Shown here: one piece after another, positions 41,189 through 50,478 of the stretch | How the letters are laid out: the number at the start of each line of letters is the position of its first letter | Numbering within the stretch: position 1 is the first letter of the stretch | Source of the DNA: Mycobacterium interjectum | GTDB taxonomy: Bacteria > Actinomycetota > Actinomycetes > Mycobacteriales > Mycobacteriaceae | Direction of reading: 5' to 3' | DNA length: 64,000 nucleotides | NCBI RefSeq assembly: GCF_900078675.2 | Contig: NZ_LT546237.1 | Coordinates: 1,080,413-1,144,412, forward strand | Made by a program: the position numbers and the translations under genes | The notes under the pieces: model-generated | What the model saw: only the letters and a program-made list of their open reading frames with translations | What the model was told of the DNA's origin: nothing | The model's database searches: none

Positions 41189-42936
41189 CGGGCCTGGGAA
41201 AGGGGAAGTTGACGCGCTTTGTGACCGGAAAGGTGTCCCGCGTATCGGGCTCGCTGGTCGAGCTCGAGGGCCTGGCCGGGGTGGCCATGAATGACGTCGT
41301 GCTGCTCGGTGAGCACCGACTGACGGGAGAAGTCGTTGCCATCGCCGATCGCCGGGTCACCGTGCAGGCCTACGAGGACACCGGCGGCCTGGCCCCGGGT
41401 GCCCCGGTCGTTGCGCGCGGTGCGCCACTTTCTGCGGGTCTGGGTCCCGGGCTGTTGGGCTCGGTGTTCGACGGACTGCTGCGCCCGTTGTCCAGGGCCG
41501 GAACTTGGCTGCGTCCCGGTACTGCGCCAGAGGCCGGCACCGACGAAAGGTGCCAATTCAGGCCCTCCGTCGCCGAAGGCGCCACGGTGTCGGAGGGTGA
41601 CGAGCTCGGGTCGGTCGGCGCCGAGACTGCGTTGCCGCTGCGGATCCTGGTCCCTGCCGGCGCCACCGGTGTGGTGCGGCACATCGCGGAGGCGGGCAGC
41701 TACGCCGCGGATGCGGTGGTTGCGACGGTGGAAGGGGTGGATGTTGCTCTCACCAGCCGGTGGCCGGTGCGGCGACCCCGGCCCTACCGTGAACGCCTCG
41801 ACGCCGAGGAGGGTCTGCACACCGGGCAGCGGGTCCTCGACCTGCTCTACCCGGTGGCCCGCGGCAGCAGTGCCGCCGTGCCGGGCGGATTCGGCACCGG
41901 TAAGACGATGCTGCTGCAGCAGATCGCGAAGTGGTGCGACGCCGACGTCATCGTGTACGTCGGGTGCGGCGAGCGCGGCAACGAGATGGCCGACGTGGTC
42001 GACGAGCTCAGCCTGCTCGAGGATCCGCGCACCGGCGATCGGCTGAGCCGCCGCACGGTGATCATCGCCAACACTTCGAACATGCCCATGATGGCGCGCG
42101 AGACCAGCATCTACACCGGCGTCACCGTCGCCGAGTACTTCCGCGATATGGGGTACCACGTCGTGCTCATTGCGGACTCGACGTCCCGCTGGGCGGAGGC
42201 GCTGCGGGAGTTCGCGTCTCGGACCGGGGCCCTGCCGTCGGAGGAGGGATATCCCGCAAGTCTCGCGTCGGCGATGGCGGCGTTTTACGAGCGGGCCGGG
42301 CACGTCGTCACTCTCGGCGGCCGCCGAGGGTCGGTCACCATCATTGCCGCCGTGTCGCCGCCGGGCGGGGATATGACCGAACCGGTGACCGCGCACACGC
42401 AGCGGTTCGTCCGTTCGGTCTGGATGCTCGACCGGGACCTGGCTTACGCCCGGCATTACCCGGCGGTTGCGTGGTCAGGATCTTTCTCCCGCGACGCCGA
42501 CGCGCTGAGCGTGTGGCATGCGCAGCGGGGGGATCCGGCGTGGGCTCACCGCCGCGAACGGGTCAGCTCGTTGCTCTCGGATGCCGACCGGCTCGGTGCG
42601 CTCGCCGACCTGGTCGGCGTCGCGGCGATGCCGGGTGCCGAGCGCATGGTCATGCTGGCCGGTCGGCTGCTGCGCGAAGGGGTGCTGCAACAAAGCGCGT
42701 TGAGCCCGAATGATGTCTTCTGTTCGACTGCCAAAAGTGCGGCGCTGGTCGATGCCGTCCTCACGGTCATCGACCGATGCAATGCGCTCGTCGATTCCGG
42801 CATGCCCGCCTCGACGATCGAAGAGACGGACTTCGGCAGCGTGCTGCGCGCCGCCCAGGAAACCGGCCCCGAGGACTTCGAGGGAGTCCAAAAGCACCTT
42901 GAAGCCATGCTGGCCCGACTCGGGGAGTTGCCTTGA
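41185..42936 (+). CDS. V/A-type ATPase catalytic subunit A
   Basis: The 583-residue catalytic subunit. It has the A-subunit N-terminal barrel and bulge domain (GKVSRVSGSLVELEGLAGVAMNDVV), the P-loop GGFGTGKTMLL near 235, catalytic Glu in VGCGERGNEMADVV, and motifs NTSNMPMMARETSIYTG and IADSTSRWAEALREF. The P-loop reads GGFGTGKT against the more usual GPFGSGKT, a conservative change. The GTG start overlaps the subunit E stop. All signs indicate an active ATPase. Confidence 0.95.
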   Translation: MTGLGKGKLTRFVTGKVSRVSGSLVELEGLAGVAMNDVVLLGEHRLTGEVVAIADRRVTVQAYEDTGGLAPGAPVVARGAPLSAGLGPGLLGSVFDGLLRPLSRAGTWLRPGTAPEAGTDERCQFRPSVAEGATVSEGDELGSVGAETALPLRILVPAGATGVVRHIAEAGSYAADAVVATVEGVDVALTSRWPVRRPRPYRERLDAEEGLHTGQRVLDLLYPVARGSSAAVPGGFGTGKTMLLQQIAKWCDADVIVYVGCGERGNEMADVVDELSLLEDPRTGDRLSRRTVIIANTSNMPMMARETSIYTGVTVAEYFRDMGYHVVLIADSTSRWAEALREFASRTGALPSEEGYPASLASAMAAFYERAGHVVTLGGRRGSVTIIAAVSPPGGDMTEPVTAHTQRFVRSVWMLDRDLAYARHYPAVAWSGSFSRDADALSVWHAQRGDPAWAHRRERVSSLLSDADRLGALADLVGVAAMPGAERMVMLAGRLLREGVLQQSALSPNDVFCSTAKSAALVDAVLTVIDRCNALVDSGMPASTIEETDFGSVLRAAQETGPEDFEGVQKHLEAMLARLGELP

Positions 42937-44339
42937 GTACGAGTACCTTTGGCGTGCTCGAGTACACGGATGTGTCCGAGCTGCGAGGACCATTGCTGGT
43001 CGTCCGTGGCACGTCGGGTGTGGGTTGGGACGAGGCCGCGCGGGTCGTGCTGAGGTCCGGGGAAGCTGAGGAGATTAGAAACGGCCTGGTCCTCGAAGTC
43101 GACCGTGACATTGCGGTCGTCGAGATGCTCGAGGGAACCGAGGGCATCCGGCCCGGCGACGCCTGTGTCCGTTTCGCCGGAGAGACGCTGCACATCCCGG
43201 TGGGACCCGGCTGGCTCGGACGGGTTTGCAACGGTAGGGGCGAACCCGTTGACGGCGGCCCACCGATCTTCGGTGTGCGTCGTGCTCCTGTGTCGGGGTT
43301 CCCGCTCAACCCCACACATCGCGAGCCGCCCGCTGAGCCGGTCATCACGGGGGTCTCGGCCATCGACGCGCTGACCACCGTGGTGAGGGGGCAGAAGCTG
43401 CCGGTCTTCTCGATTGCCGGGTTGCCGCATCTCGAGCTCGCGACTCAGGTCGCCGCGCAGGCCAGCGTCGGTGATGAGCCGTTCTCGGTCGTCTTCGCAG
43501 GCATGGGTCTTACCCACCTCGACACCTCTGCTGTGCGAGACGCCCTGGAGATGCGCTCCGCCGCAGGCGAACTGGTGTTGTTGCTCAACACCGCTGATGA
43601 CCCCGTGGTCGAACGAATATTGACCCCCCGCATCGCGCTTACGGTCGCCGAGTATCTCGCGTTCGACATGGGCCGGCATGTGCTTGTCGTGATGGCCGAT
43701 ATGACGGCCTACGCGGAGGCGCTCCGGGAGGTGTCCGCAGCGAGGGGTGAGATACCCGGCCGCCGGGCGTACCCGGGCTACCTCTTCAGCGACCTCGCCT
43801 CGCTCTACGAACGGTGCGGCCGCATCCGTGAGGTGCCCGGGTCGGTCACTGTGGTTCCGGTCTTGACGATGCCCGCCGGGGACATCACCCACCCGGTTCC
43901 GGACCTGACCGGATATATCACTGAAGGCCAGATAGTGCTCTCGGCGACGATGCAGGATGCCGGCATTTACCCGCCCGTGGAGCCCCTGAGTTCCCTGTCC
44001 AGACTCATGCGAAAGGGCGCGGGACCGGGACGGACCCGGGAGGATCATTTCGACGTGGCCGCTCAGACCCTGGCGGCGCTGGCCCGGGCCCGGCAAGCGC
44101 GTGAGCTGGCCGAGTTGATGGGTGAGGACGCACTCAGCGCCACCGACCGCTCGTATCTTTCCTTTGAGCACGCGGTGGAGCAGCGCCTGCTCAACCAACG
44201 CCGCGACGAGGCGCGGACACTCGACGAGACACTCGATCGCGCGTGGGAGGCGCTGCGGGTTCTGCCGCGCCGGGAGCTCACGATGTTGCCGACGTCAGTG
44301 CTCGAGGCCCGGTACGTCGGCCCTTCCGCGGGGCGGTGA
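42933..44339 (+). CDS. V/A-type ATPase regulatory subunit B
   Basis: A 468-residue B subunit (GLVLEVDRDIAVVEMLEGTEGI; ISAIDALTTVV-like VSAIDALTTVVRGQKLPVFS; ADMTAYAEALREVSAARGEIPGRRAYPGYL; TMPAGDITHPVPDLTGYITEGQI). As normal for B, it lacks a P-loop (AGLPHLELATQV at that place) and provides residues to the A/B interface. The start is TTG, overlapping the subunit A stop (TTGA). Confidence 0.95.
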   Translation: MSTSTFGVLEYTDVSELRGPLLVVRGTSGVGWDEAARVVLRSGEAEEIRNGLVLEVDRDIAVVEMLEGTEGIRPGDACVRFAGETLHIPVGPGWLGRVCNGRGEPVDGGPPIFGVRRAPVSGFPLNPTHREPPAEPVITGVSAIDALTTVVRGQKLPVFSIAGLPHLELATQVAAQASVGDEPFSVVFAGMGLTHLDTSAVRDALEMRSAAGELVLLLNTADDPVVERILTPRIALTVAEYLAFDMGRHVLVVMADMTAYAEALREVSAARGEIPGRRAYPGYLFSDLASLYERCGRIREVPGSVTVVPVLTMPAGDITHPVPDLTGYITEGQIVLSATMQDAGIYPPVEPLSSLSRLMRKGAGPGRTREDHFDVAAQTLAALARARQARELAELMGEDALSATDRSYLSFEHAVEQRLLNQRRDEARTLDETLDRAWEALRVLPRRELTMLPTSVLEARYVGPSAGR

Positions 44340-44340
44340 C

Positions 44341-44994
44341 GTGGTGGCCAAGATCCTGCATATGCCGCCCGGACGGGCCGGTCGCTTGTGGCTGCAACAT
44401 CGGCTCTCCACCGCGCAGCGCGGCGCCGACCTGCTTGACCACAAGTTGCGCATCCTTCGTGGCGAGCGGGAACAACTCGCGCTGGAACGAGACATGATGG
44501 CTGCCGAATGGGATTCCGCGAGCCGGGAGGCGTACACGTGGCTGTTGCGTTCAGTGCTGCTCGGTGGGCAGCGGTCGGTCCGGCTGGCCGCCACACCGGC
44601 GCCCGCCGAGGTTCGGATCCACTGGGCGCAGTCCATGGGCGTGCGCTATCCGGCTGAGGCCACGTGCAGCGTGCCGGAACCCGCGCCGGACGCGCCGCCC
44701 CCCGCCAACGCCGCCCTGGTAGCGGCTCGTGACTGCTATCGGCGGGCGGTGGCGGCCGCGGTCCGGCAGGCAGCGCTCGAGACGGCGGTCCGGGCTCTCG
44801 ATGCGCAAGAGGTGGCCACTCGCCGCCGCCTCCGAGCGATCGAAGACCGGTGGATAGCGCGCTTGCAGCAGGCCCTGGCCGACCTGCAATTCAAGCTTGA
44901 CGAAGACGAGCACAACGACGCCGTGCGATTGCGCTGGGCGGCGGAAAATCGCTCCCTTTCCGACAGGGGCCGCGACAGCAGAGGAACGCCATGA
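44341..44994 (+). CDS. V/A-type ATPase subunit D (central rotor shaft)
   Basis: A 217-residue coiled-coil protein (PPGRAGRLWLQHRLSTAQRGADLLDHKLRILRGEREQL at the N-terminus; RLRAIEDRWIARLQQALADLQFKLDEDEHNDAVRLRWA at the C-terminus), the standard two-helix rotor shaft. GTG at 44341 is chosen because it directly follows the subunit B stop; GTG 44344 is equally possible. Its end overlaps the USP start (ATGA). Confidence 0.88.
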   Translation: MVAKILHMPPGRAGRLWLQHRLSTAQRGADLLDHKLRILRGEREQLALERDMMAAEWDSASREAYTWLLRSVLLGGQRSVRLAATPAPAEVRIHWAQSMGVRYPAEATCSVPEPAPDAPPPANAALVAARDCYRRAVAAAVRQAALETAVRALDAQEVATRRRLRAIEDRWIARLQQALADLQFKLDEDEHNDAVRLRWAAENRSLSDRGRDSRGTP

Positions 44995-45440
44995 CAGCCA
45001 ACGTGTTCCACAGGGTCCTGGTTGCCGTCGACGACTCCCCGGCAGCCCTGGCCGCGGCCCGCGCCGCCATTGACGTCGCCGTGCGCACCGGCGCACACCT
45101 TCGTTTCGTGCACGTCACGAGCGACGGCGAACTGCTCCGCGCTCTCGCCGACCGGGGACGCGACAGCCAGCTCGCGGCCAGGCGCAACAAAGCCGCAGTG
45201 GCACTCCTGGACCATGTTGGTGCCGAGGCCGAACGGGCGGGAATCCAGGCCGAGACGAAACACGTCAAAGGCGATCCGGCCGCGATCGTGCTCGCGGAGG
45301 TCAGCGATTGGGGCGCCGATCTGCTCGTCATCGGCCGATCCGATATACGGGGAGCGGGCAGGCCGTATGTCGGTACGGTCACCCGGCACGTCCTCGAGCT
45401 GGTCGACATTCCCGTCCTCGTCGTCCCGCGCCCGAGATGA
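44991..45440 (+). CDS. single-domain universal stress protein, last gene of the V-ATPase operon
   Basis: A 149-residue USP (RVLVAVDDSPAALAAARAAIDVA; C-terminal DLLVIGRSDIRGAGRPYVGTVTRHVLELVDIPVLVV). The ATP-binding loop is atypical (GRSDIRGAGRPYVGTVT in place of G-x2-G-x9-GS). The ATG overlaps the subunit D stop, so it is translated with the pump and may regulate it or respond to its activity. This link is inference. Confidence 0.85.
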   Translation: MTANVFHRVLVAVDDSPAALAAARAAIDVAVRTGAHLRFVHVTSDGELLRALADRGRDSQLAARRNKAAVALLDHVGAEAERAGIQAETKHVKGDPAAIVLAEVSDWGADLLVIGRSDIRGAGRPYVGTVTRHVLELVDIPVLVVPRPR

Positions 45441-45484
45441 GATTGGCTGCGGCTGCCTGTGTCCCGACCGACCTGCGGCTAACA

Positions 45485-45502
45485 GGTGACCAAAGCCCCA
45501 TG
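45485..45502 (+). promoter_or_regulatory. candidate DosR-type box upstream of tandem USP gene
   Basis: GGTGACCAAAGCCCCATG. The central 14 bases (45486-45499) agree with the DosR consensus GGGACTWWAGTCCC at 11 positions. It lies about 80 bp before the USP start at 45579. Confidence 0.5.
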
Positions 45503-45578
45503 TTCGAATGCGGCCTGCCACGTAACGTGAGCGACACCGACTGTTACATCTGGACACACTGGAGCGAGGTCACCTGAG

Positions 45579-46490
45579 ATGTCGGCCTATCCGAGCGGTC
45601 GGGGCATCGTTGTTGGCGTCGACGGGTCTCCGGCCTCCACCGCAGCGGTCCTATGGGCCGCGCGAGACGCTGCGCTGCACAAGATTTCGCTCACGATCGT
45701 GCACGCGGTAGAACCGATCCCTCCCGCTTCGGGCGTCTGGGGGGAAGTCCCGGTGCCTGAGGGCTACGGGCAGTGGCGGGAGAGCGAGGCGAAGAGAGTC
45801 ATCGATGATGCGCTCCACGTCGTCACGCAAAGTACGCCCGACATTGATTCGGTGTCCGTTCGTAGTGAGCTGGTCCACGGCGCCGTCGTTCCTACGCTGA
45901 TTGACTTCTCGAGTAGTGCCGACATTCTGGTGGTCGGCAGCCGTGGGCTGAATGCGGCCAGCCGTGCCATGCTCGGATCGGTCAGCGCCGGCGTAGTGCG
46001 TCGGGCGCACTGCCCGGTAGCTGTGATTCACGACGAAGATCGGGGCGCGGCACGGCCGGCGCACGCACCGGTGCTCGTCGGCATCGATGGGTCTGCATTG
46101 TCAGAGTTGGCGGCCGACATCGCCTTCGATGAAGCAGCGCGTCGTGGCGCCGAGCTGGTTGCGTTACACGCGTGGAGCGACCTCGCCGAACTCGGCCCCC
46201 CGGCTATGGGTTGGTCGCCGGCGCAGTGGTTAGAAGTTCACGACCGTGAGGATCACGTGCTGGCTGAATGGCTTGCGGCAAGGCAGAAGCGTTATCCGGC
46301 TGTGGCGGTGCGCCGCCTCGTGGTCGGCGGTCGACCGGGTCATGCTCTTATCGAAAACGCGGAAACTGCTCAGCTCGTTGTGGTTGGCAGCCGTGGCCGC
46401 GGTGGGTTCACAGGGATGCTTTTGGGCTCAGTCAGCAGGGCCGTCGTCAACTCCGTCCGGACGCCTGTGATCGTCGCTCGCACGCCTTAG
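45579..46490 (+). CDS. tandem-domain universal stress protein
   Basis: An intact 303-residue two-domain USP. Domain 1 starts GIVVGVDGSPASTAAVLWAARDA and ends VVGSRGLNAASRAMLGSVSAGVV; domain 2 starts APVLVGIDGSALSELAADIAFDEA and ends VVGSRGRGGFTGMLLGSVSRAVV. Both keep the ATP-binding G-x2-G-x9-GS pattern. Members of this family in M. tuberculosis belong to the dormancy regulon. It is a close relative of the broken gene at 13928-14848. Confidence 0.92.
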   Translation: MSAYPSGRGIVVGVDGSPASTAAVLWAARDAALHKISLTIVHAVEPIPPASGVWGEVPVPEGYGQWRESEAKRVIDDALHVVTQSTPDIDSVSVRSELVHGAVVPTLIDFSSSADILVVGSRGLNAASRAMLGSVSAGVVRRAHCPVAVIHDEDRGAARPAHAPVLVGIDGSALSELAADIAFDEAARRGAELVALHAWSDLAELGPPAMGWSPAQWLEVHDREDHVLAEWLAARQKRYPAVAVRRLVVGGRPGHALIENAETAQLVVVGSRGRGGFTGMLLGSVSRAVVNSVRTPVIVARTP

Positions 46491-46583
46491 TCAGTCATTC
46501 GTTAGTCCCGCAATTGCAGGCGCATGTGTGCCGTGTCCATTGTGGGGCCGCAAACAAATCAATCCACACCTCCACGCTGACCG

Positions 46584-46895
46584 CTAAGGCCCGGATGTAG
46601 AGGTGGTTTTCAACCCGTTGATTTTCAACTCGTTGAGGATGATGGTCTGCGGATTGCTGGCCAATCCCGGCGCGAACGATGCCCACACCTGTTCGCGCAT
46701 GAACTTCCTGTATGAGTTTGCGCTGTCGAGGGTGTCGAAATAGAGAAGTTCTACGATGTGCTGCGGGTCGCCCTCGGCTTGGAGGACCTGCACCGCGGTG
46801 ACCCCAGCCTGCTCCCGCGCAGCCGCGCGGCTGGCGAACTCGCGCAGCCACGCGTCGAGGTCGGCAATCTGGTGTTCGATCTGCAAGATGGGCAT
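46584..46895 (-). CDS. small monooxygenase-like (dimeric alpha-beta barrel) protein
   Basis: A 103-residue protein (QIEHQIADLDAWLREFASRAAAREQAGVTAVQVLQAEGDPQHIVELLYFDTLDSANSYRKFM), the pattern of antibiotic-biosynthesis-monooxygenase-like or cyclase-like proteins. No catalytic role can be assigned. Start at 46895 (MPILQIEHQ); the frame extends to 46952. Confidence 0.6.
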   Translation of the reverse strand: MPILQIEHQIADLDAWLREFASRAAAREQAGVTAVQVLQAEGDPQHIVELLYFDTLDSANSYRKFMREQVWASFAPGLASNPQTIILNELKINGLKTTSTSGP

Positions 46896-46952
46896 GGGCC
46901 AGTGTTGCACGCGGTCTCTCGGTGCGTAGACCTGCTCATCTTCTCGGTCCAA

Positions 46953-47425
46953 TAGGGGCCAGGATTTCGTCCTAATCGCCGCATTACTTCCGGCGCGGCA
47001 ATCGGTGCCAAATTACCAACTTTTTCTGACCGCGGAGTTGACCCGGCTGCTCGCCCGGAGTCATCTCGCGCGTGGGGTAACCCAGGGGCGCCGCGGGCAA
47101 TGTCGGGAGGCTTTCAGATTCCTGCTCGAAACCGTCAGCTTCTTGCTCGCATTGTCCTTCGGCATCCACGCACCCTTCCGAAAAATCAGCGGCAGGCGCA
47201 TCCACGCATAGGCGACGCACCGACGCGTACGCCCGCGCAACTCCCGGCGCTTCCCGCGCCTGCTGGTCGCCCACACGGTGAAGCTCTTCAATACACCGGG
47301 CGGGCAACGTAATTGGCGTCACTGAAGCCGAAGCCGACGATCACTGCCCGCCGCGCTGCGCACGGCGCGGATAACCCACGCCGACGGTGGTGGCAAACCC
47401 CGGGCGACCTTCTGCGAGGCTGACA
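46953..47425. other. 470-bp stretch before PPK2, no certain gene
   Basis: Two minus-strand frames (46984-47322 and 47061-47291) are open but have no recognised family. The first contains a Glu/Gln-rich segment (CEQEADGFEQESESLP). They may be remnants of one gene with a frameshift. Confidence 0.35.
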
Positions 47426-48361
47426 GTGATCGTTGCACACAACCAGGAGGCGAAGTTGTCGGCGCTCTGGAAACGACTGGCGGAGGCTACCCGGGTGGAG
47501 CCGGGGTCCAAGGTGGACCTGGCCAAGGACTTCGATCCCGGCCGCCGCGACAAACAGCTTCGAAAAGACCACGGCGCCGCGGTGCTGGCTGAGGCGAAGA
47601 CGGCGCTGCTGGATTTGCAGGACCGCTTCTTCGCCCAGGCCGACCGGTCGCTGCTGATCATCCTTCAGGCGATCGACGCGGCCGGAAAGGACGGCACGAT
47701 CAAGCACGTCATGAGCGGCCTCAACCCCGAGGGGGTCGACGTGTACAGCTTTAAGGCGCCCTCGGCGACCGAGCAGGCGCACGACTACCTCTGGCGCCAC
47801 CAAAGGTCGCTGCCGGAACTGGGTCGTATCGCGGTGTTCAACCGGTCCCACTACGAGAACGTATTGATCACCCGTGTGCACCCCGAGACGCTATGGCCGC
47901 GCACCACGGTGCTCGACGCCGGGGACATCTGGCAGAGGCGGTATCGCGACATCAACGACTGGGAGCGTTACCTGACCGACAACGGGACCGTCATCGTCAA
48001 GCTGTTTCTCAACATCTCCAAGGACGAACAGGCGCGCCGGTTCCTCGAGCGCATCGACGAACCGGAGAAGAACTGGAAGTTCTCCGTCGCAGATCTACGC
48101 GAGCGCGCGTTCTGGGACGACTACCAGCGGGCGTTTCAGGACATGCTCGGCCACACCAGCACCGTCTGGGCTCCCTGGCACGTGATCCCCGCCGACCACA
48201 AATGGTTTAGCCACGTGTCGACTTCGGCGGTGCTGTTGGAGACGTTGCGGGCTCTCAACCCGCAGTATCCGCAGGTTGACGCCGCCGCCAAAGCGGAGCT
48301 GGCAGAGGCAAGGAAGGAGTTGGTAGGCGACGAGGGCCCTGCGGCCGCACCGTCGTCGTAA
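47426..48361 (+). CDS. polyphosphate kinase 2 family protein
   Basis: A 311-residue PPK2: Walker A-like ILQAIDAAGKDGTIKHVMSG, the lid region SFKAPSATEQAHDYLWRHQRSLP, and Walker B-like IAVFNRSHYENVLITRVHPE. It transfers phosphate between polyphosphate and nucleotides. GTG 47426 is used here; a TTG at 47456 has a stronger Shine-Dalgarno (AGGAGG) and could be the real start. A near-identical C-terminal copy lies at 29103-29413. Confidence 0.9.
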   Translation: MIVAHNQEAKLSALWKRLAEATRVEPGSKVDLAKDFDPGRRDKQLRKDHGAAVLAEAKTALLDLQDRFFAQADRSLLIILQAIDAAGKDGTIKHVMSGLNPEGVDVYSFKAPSATEQAHDYLWRHQRSLPELGRIAVFNRSHYENVLITRVHPETLWPRTTVLDAGDIWQRRYRDINDWERYLTDNGTVIVKLFLNISKDEQARRFLERIDEPEKNWKFSVADLRERAFWDDYQRAFQDMLGHTSTVWAPWHVIPADHKWFSHVSTSAVLLETLRALNPQYPQVDAAAKAELAEARKELVGDEGPAAAPSS

Positions 48362-48430
48362 CGTGCACCCGCCGCGCCCCACCGACCTACCACGGCCGGC
48401 CCGGCCAAGAAGACCGCGGCGAAGAGATAG

Positions 48431-48870
48431 TTACGCGGGCAGATTCACCCGCAGCGCCAGGTGCTCATCGAGTATCCGGCGCAATGCGGCGTCCATCGGA
48501 TGCGCGGATGCGAGGTCACGGCCGCACCGGCTGTCCACCACGACGACCGCGCCCTCACGCAGTTCGGCGGTGTCGACCTGATCGACGAAAGGATCGAACA
48601 ACGCGGGCGGCGTGGCCAGGTAATACAGCGCCCGGCGCGACGCGTTCAATCCGGCGGCGTACAGCAGTCCGTATTGGGTGATCACGAAAAGTTCCGAGGC
48701 GATCCTGGCGTTCGGGGTCTCGGCCTTGCCCCATGCCATGGCGGCGCACCGGGTCTGCGCCAATCTGTCGGGGACGTCGTCACTGAGCGCGAGTAACTTC
48801 TCGACGAGTGCGCCACCCGTTCGCGGATATGCGTCGATGGCGGGTCTGAAGTACCGCTGGAAGATGTCGC
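48431..48870 (-). pseudogene. degraded gene with a glucose-6-phosphate dehydrogenase (zwf)-like segment
   Basis: The last 66 codons (ALYYLATPPALFDPFVDQ..., CGRDLASAHPMDAALRRILDEHLALRV) align with the internal part of mycobacterial G6PD where the family has YYLxxPPALF and VEKPFGHDLASA. The key EKPFG is changed to DSRCG, and the frame stops soon after. The upstream part (DIFQRYFRPAIDAYPRTGG...) does not look like G6PD. A scrambled remnant, cut at its 5' side by the IS3-family element. Confidence 0.45.
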
Positions 48871-50139
48871 GGGTCTGCTGCACGAGTAGGTGACACCTGA
48901 GATGGCTTGCCCCTGTGGGGTGGGCTGGAAGGATGTCATTGTGCCCAGGCCGTATCCCCGTGAGTTTCGTGACGACGTCGTTCGGGTCGCCCGCAACCGT
49001 GACGACGGCATCACCCTTGAGCAGATCGCCGCTGACTTCGGGGTGCACCCGATGACCCTGTCGAAGTGGATGCGTCAAGCCGACGTCGATGACGGTGTCA
49101 GGCCGGGCACCAGTACCAGCGAATCGGCGGAGCTGCGGGATGCCCGCCGCCGAATCAAGCTGTTGGAGCAGGAGAACGAAGTCCTGCGCCGAGCCGCGGC
49201 CTATCTGTCGCAGTCCAATCTGCCGGGAAAAGGCTTTACCCGCTCGTGAAAGAGCTCGCCGCCGAGGGGATCCCTGTCGCGGTGACGTGCCGGGTCCTCA
49301 AGCTCGCCCGCCAGCCCTACTACCGATGGCTGGCCAATCCGGTCACCGACGCCGAGTACGTCGAGGCGCATCGGGCCAACGCCTTGTTCGATGCCCATCG
49401 CGACGATCCGGAGTTCGGCTACCGGTTCCTGGTGGCCGAGGCCGGCGACGCCGGCCTGCCGATGGCCGAGCGGACCGCGTGGCGGATCTGCTCGCACAAC
49501 GGTTGGTGGAGTGCGTTCGGCAAACGCAAGCGCGGCAAGAACGGCAAGGTTGGCCCACCGGTCCATGACGATCTGGTGGGCCGGGATTTCACCGCTGATG
49601 CGCCGAATCGGTTGTGGTTGGCCGATATTACTGAACACCGCACCGGCGAGGGCAAGCTCTACGTCTGTGCGATCAAAGACGTGTTCTCCAACCGCATCGT
49701 CGGCTACTCCATCGACTCGCGGATGAAGTCCCGACTAGCCACCCAGGCCCTCAGTAGTGCGGTGGCGCGCCGCGGTGATGTCGCCGGCTGTGTGGTTCAC
49801 AGCGACCGCGGCAGTCAATTTCGAAGCCGGAAATTCGTTCACGCCCTGGGCCGCCATGACATGGTCGGCTCCATGGGCCGCGTCGGGGCTGCCGGCGACA
49901 ACGCGGCCATGGAGTCGTTCTTTAGCCTGCTGCAGAAGAATGTCTTGGACCGCCGCCGCTGGGACACCCGCGAGCAGCTGCGCATCGCGATTGTCACCTG
50001 GATCGAACGCACCTACCACCGCCGACGCCGGCAAGTGAGTCTTGGCCGGTTGACGCCCATCGAATTCGAAGCAATCATGGCCACACCGGCCCATCAGGCC
50101 GCGTCACCGAAACTGTCACCTATCCGTGCAGCAGACCCC
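48871..50139 (+). mobile_element. IS3-family insertion sequence
   Basis: Two overlapping transposase frames lie between inverted repeats: 48871-48895 (GGGTCTGCTGCACGAGTAGG, then TGACA) and 50114-50139, whose reverse complement is nearly the same (GGGGTCTGCTGCACGGATAG...). The outermost bases and a target duplication could not be fixed. The orfB frame runs through the right repeat into flanking DNA. Confidence 0.75.
48941..49249 (+). CDS. IS3-family transposase OrfA
   Basis: A 102-residue DNA-binding protein: helix-turn-helix (PREFRDDVVRVARNRDDGITLEQIAADFGVHPMTLSKWMRQA) followed by a leucine-zipper-like coil (LRDARRRIKLLEQENEVLRRAAAYL). GTG 48941 has a GGAAGGA site. The stop overlaps the orfB start (GTGA), so OrfB may be made by coupling and/or frameshifting. 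Confidence 0.88.
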   Translation: MPRPYPREFRDDVVRVARNRDDGITLEQIAADFGVHPMTLSKWMRQADVDDGVRPGTSTSESAELRDARRRIKLLEQENEVLRRAAAYLSQSNLPGKGFTRS

Positions 50140-50226
50140 GCCGAAGAGGTCGTACGGTTGCTCGCTCATCGCAGCTCCCCAGGTTTCAGGCGGACTCCTC
50201 AATTGTGCGCCCGTACCGTCGGCTGA
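49246..50226 (+). CDS. IS3-family transposase OrfB (DDE integrase)
   Basis: A 326-residue frame with an HTH_21-like start and an integrase core: Asp in LWLADITEHRTGEGKLYVCAI, Asp in VVHSDRGSQFRS, Glu in GDNAAMESFFSLLQKN. It is intact through the catalytic core. The last ~30 residues (LLAHRSSPGFRRTPQLCARTVG) are encoded beyond the inverted repeat and are probably not native. Confidence 0.88.
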   Translation: MKELAAEGIPVAVTCRVLKLARQPYYRWLANPVTDAEYVEAHRANALFDAHRDDPEFGYRFLVAEAGDAGLPMAERTAWRICSHNGWWSAFGKRKRGKNGKVGPPVHDDLVGRDFTADAPNRLWLADITEHRTGEGKLYVCAIKDVFSNRIVGYSIDSRMKSRLATQALSSAVARRGDVAGCVVHSDRGSQFRSRKFVHALGRHDMVGSMGRVGAAGDNAAMESFFSLLQKNVLDRRRWDTREQLRIAIVTWIERTYHRRRRQVSLGRLTPIEFEAIMATPAHQAASPKLSPIRAADPAEEVVRLLAHRSSPGFRRTPQLCARTVG

Positions 50227-50339
50227 GCACGAGTTTGATTGGGACGGCGGCCTCGCGGATTACTACTGTCGCGTCCGCGTGGCGTGGCTCGCTGGGTCGA
50301 CGCGTTGCGATGACCGGTCGCTGCCGCTGTCCTCGCCGC

Positions 50340-50446
50340 ACGGTTATCGATCGCCGTGGGTGATCGGCGACCTGGGCGCGGCGCTGACGTTGCTGGCGAT
50401 CGCGGTGCCGGAGCAGTTGGCCGCTGGCATCGTCATCCCAAGTTAG
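50340..50446 (+). pseudogene. SulP-family transporter, N-terminal remnant
   Basis: The frame encodes YRSPWVIGDLGAALTLLAIAVPEQLA, which matches the first membrane segment of SulP anion transporters (usually WLxGDxxAGLTLxAxxxPExMA), and then stops. The rest of the transporter is missing. It lies directly after the IS3-family element, suggesting deletion linked to the insertion. Confidence 0.5.
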
Positions 50447-50478
50447 CCGTGGTGGGCGAGACGACGAGCGACACAAGG

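Noticed and set aside
42546..44198. 550-codon minus-strand frame across the V-ATPase A/B genes
   Set aside because: Shadow of well-supported subunit genes.
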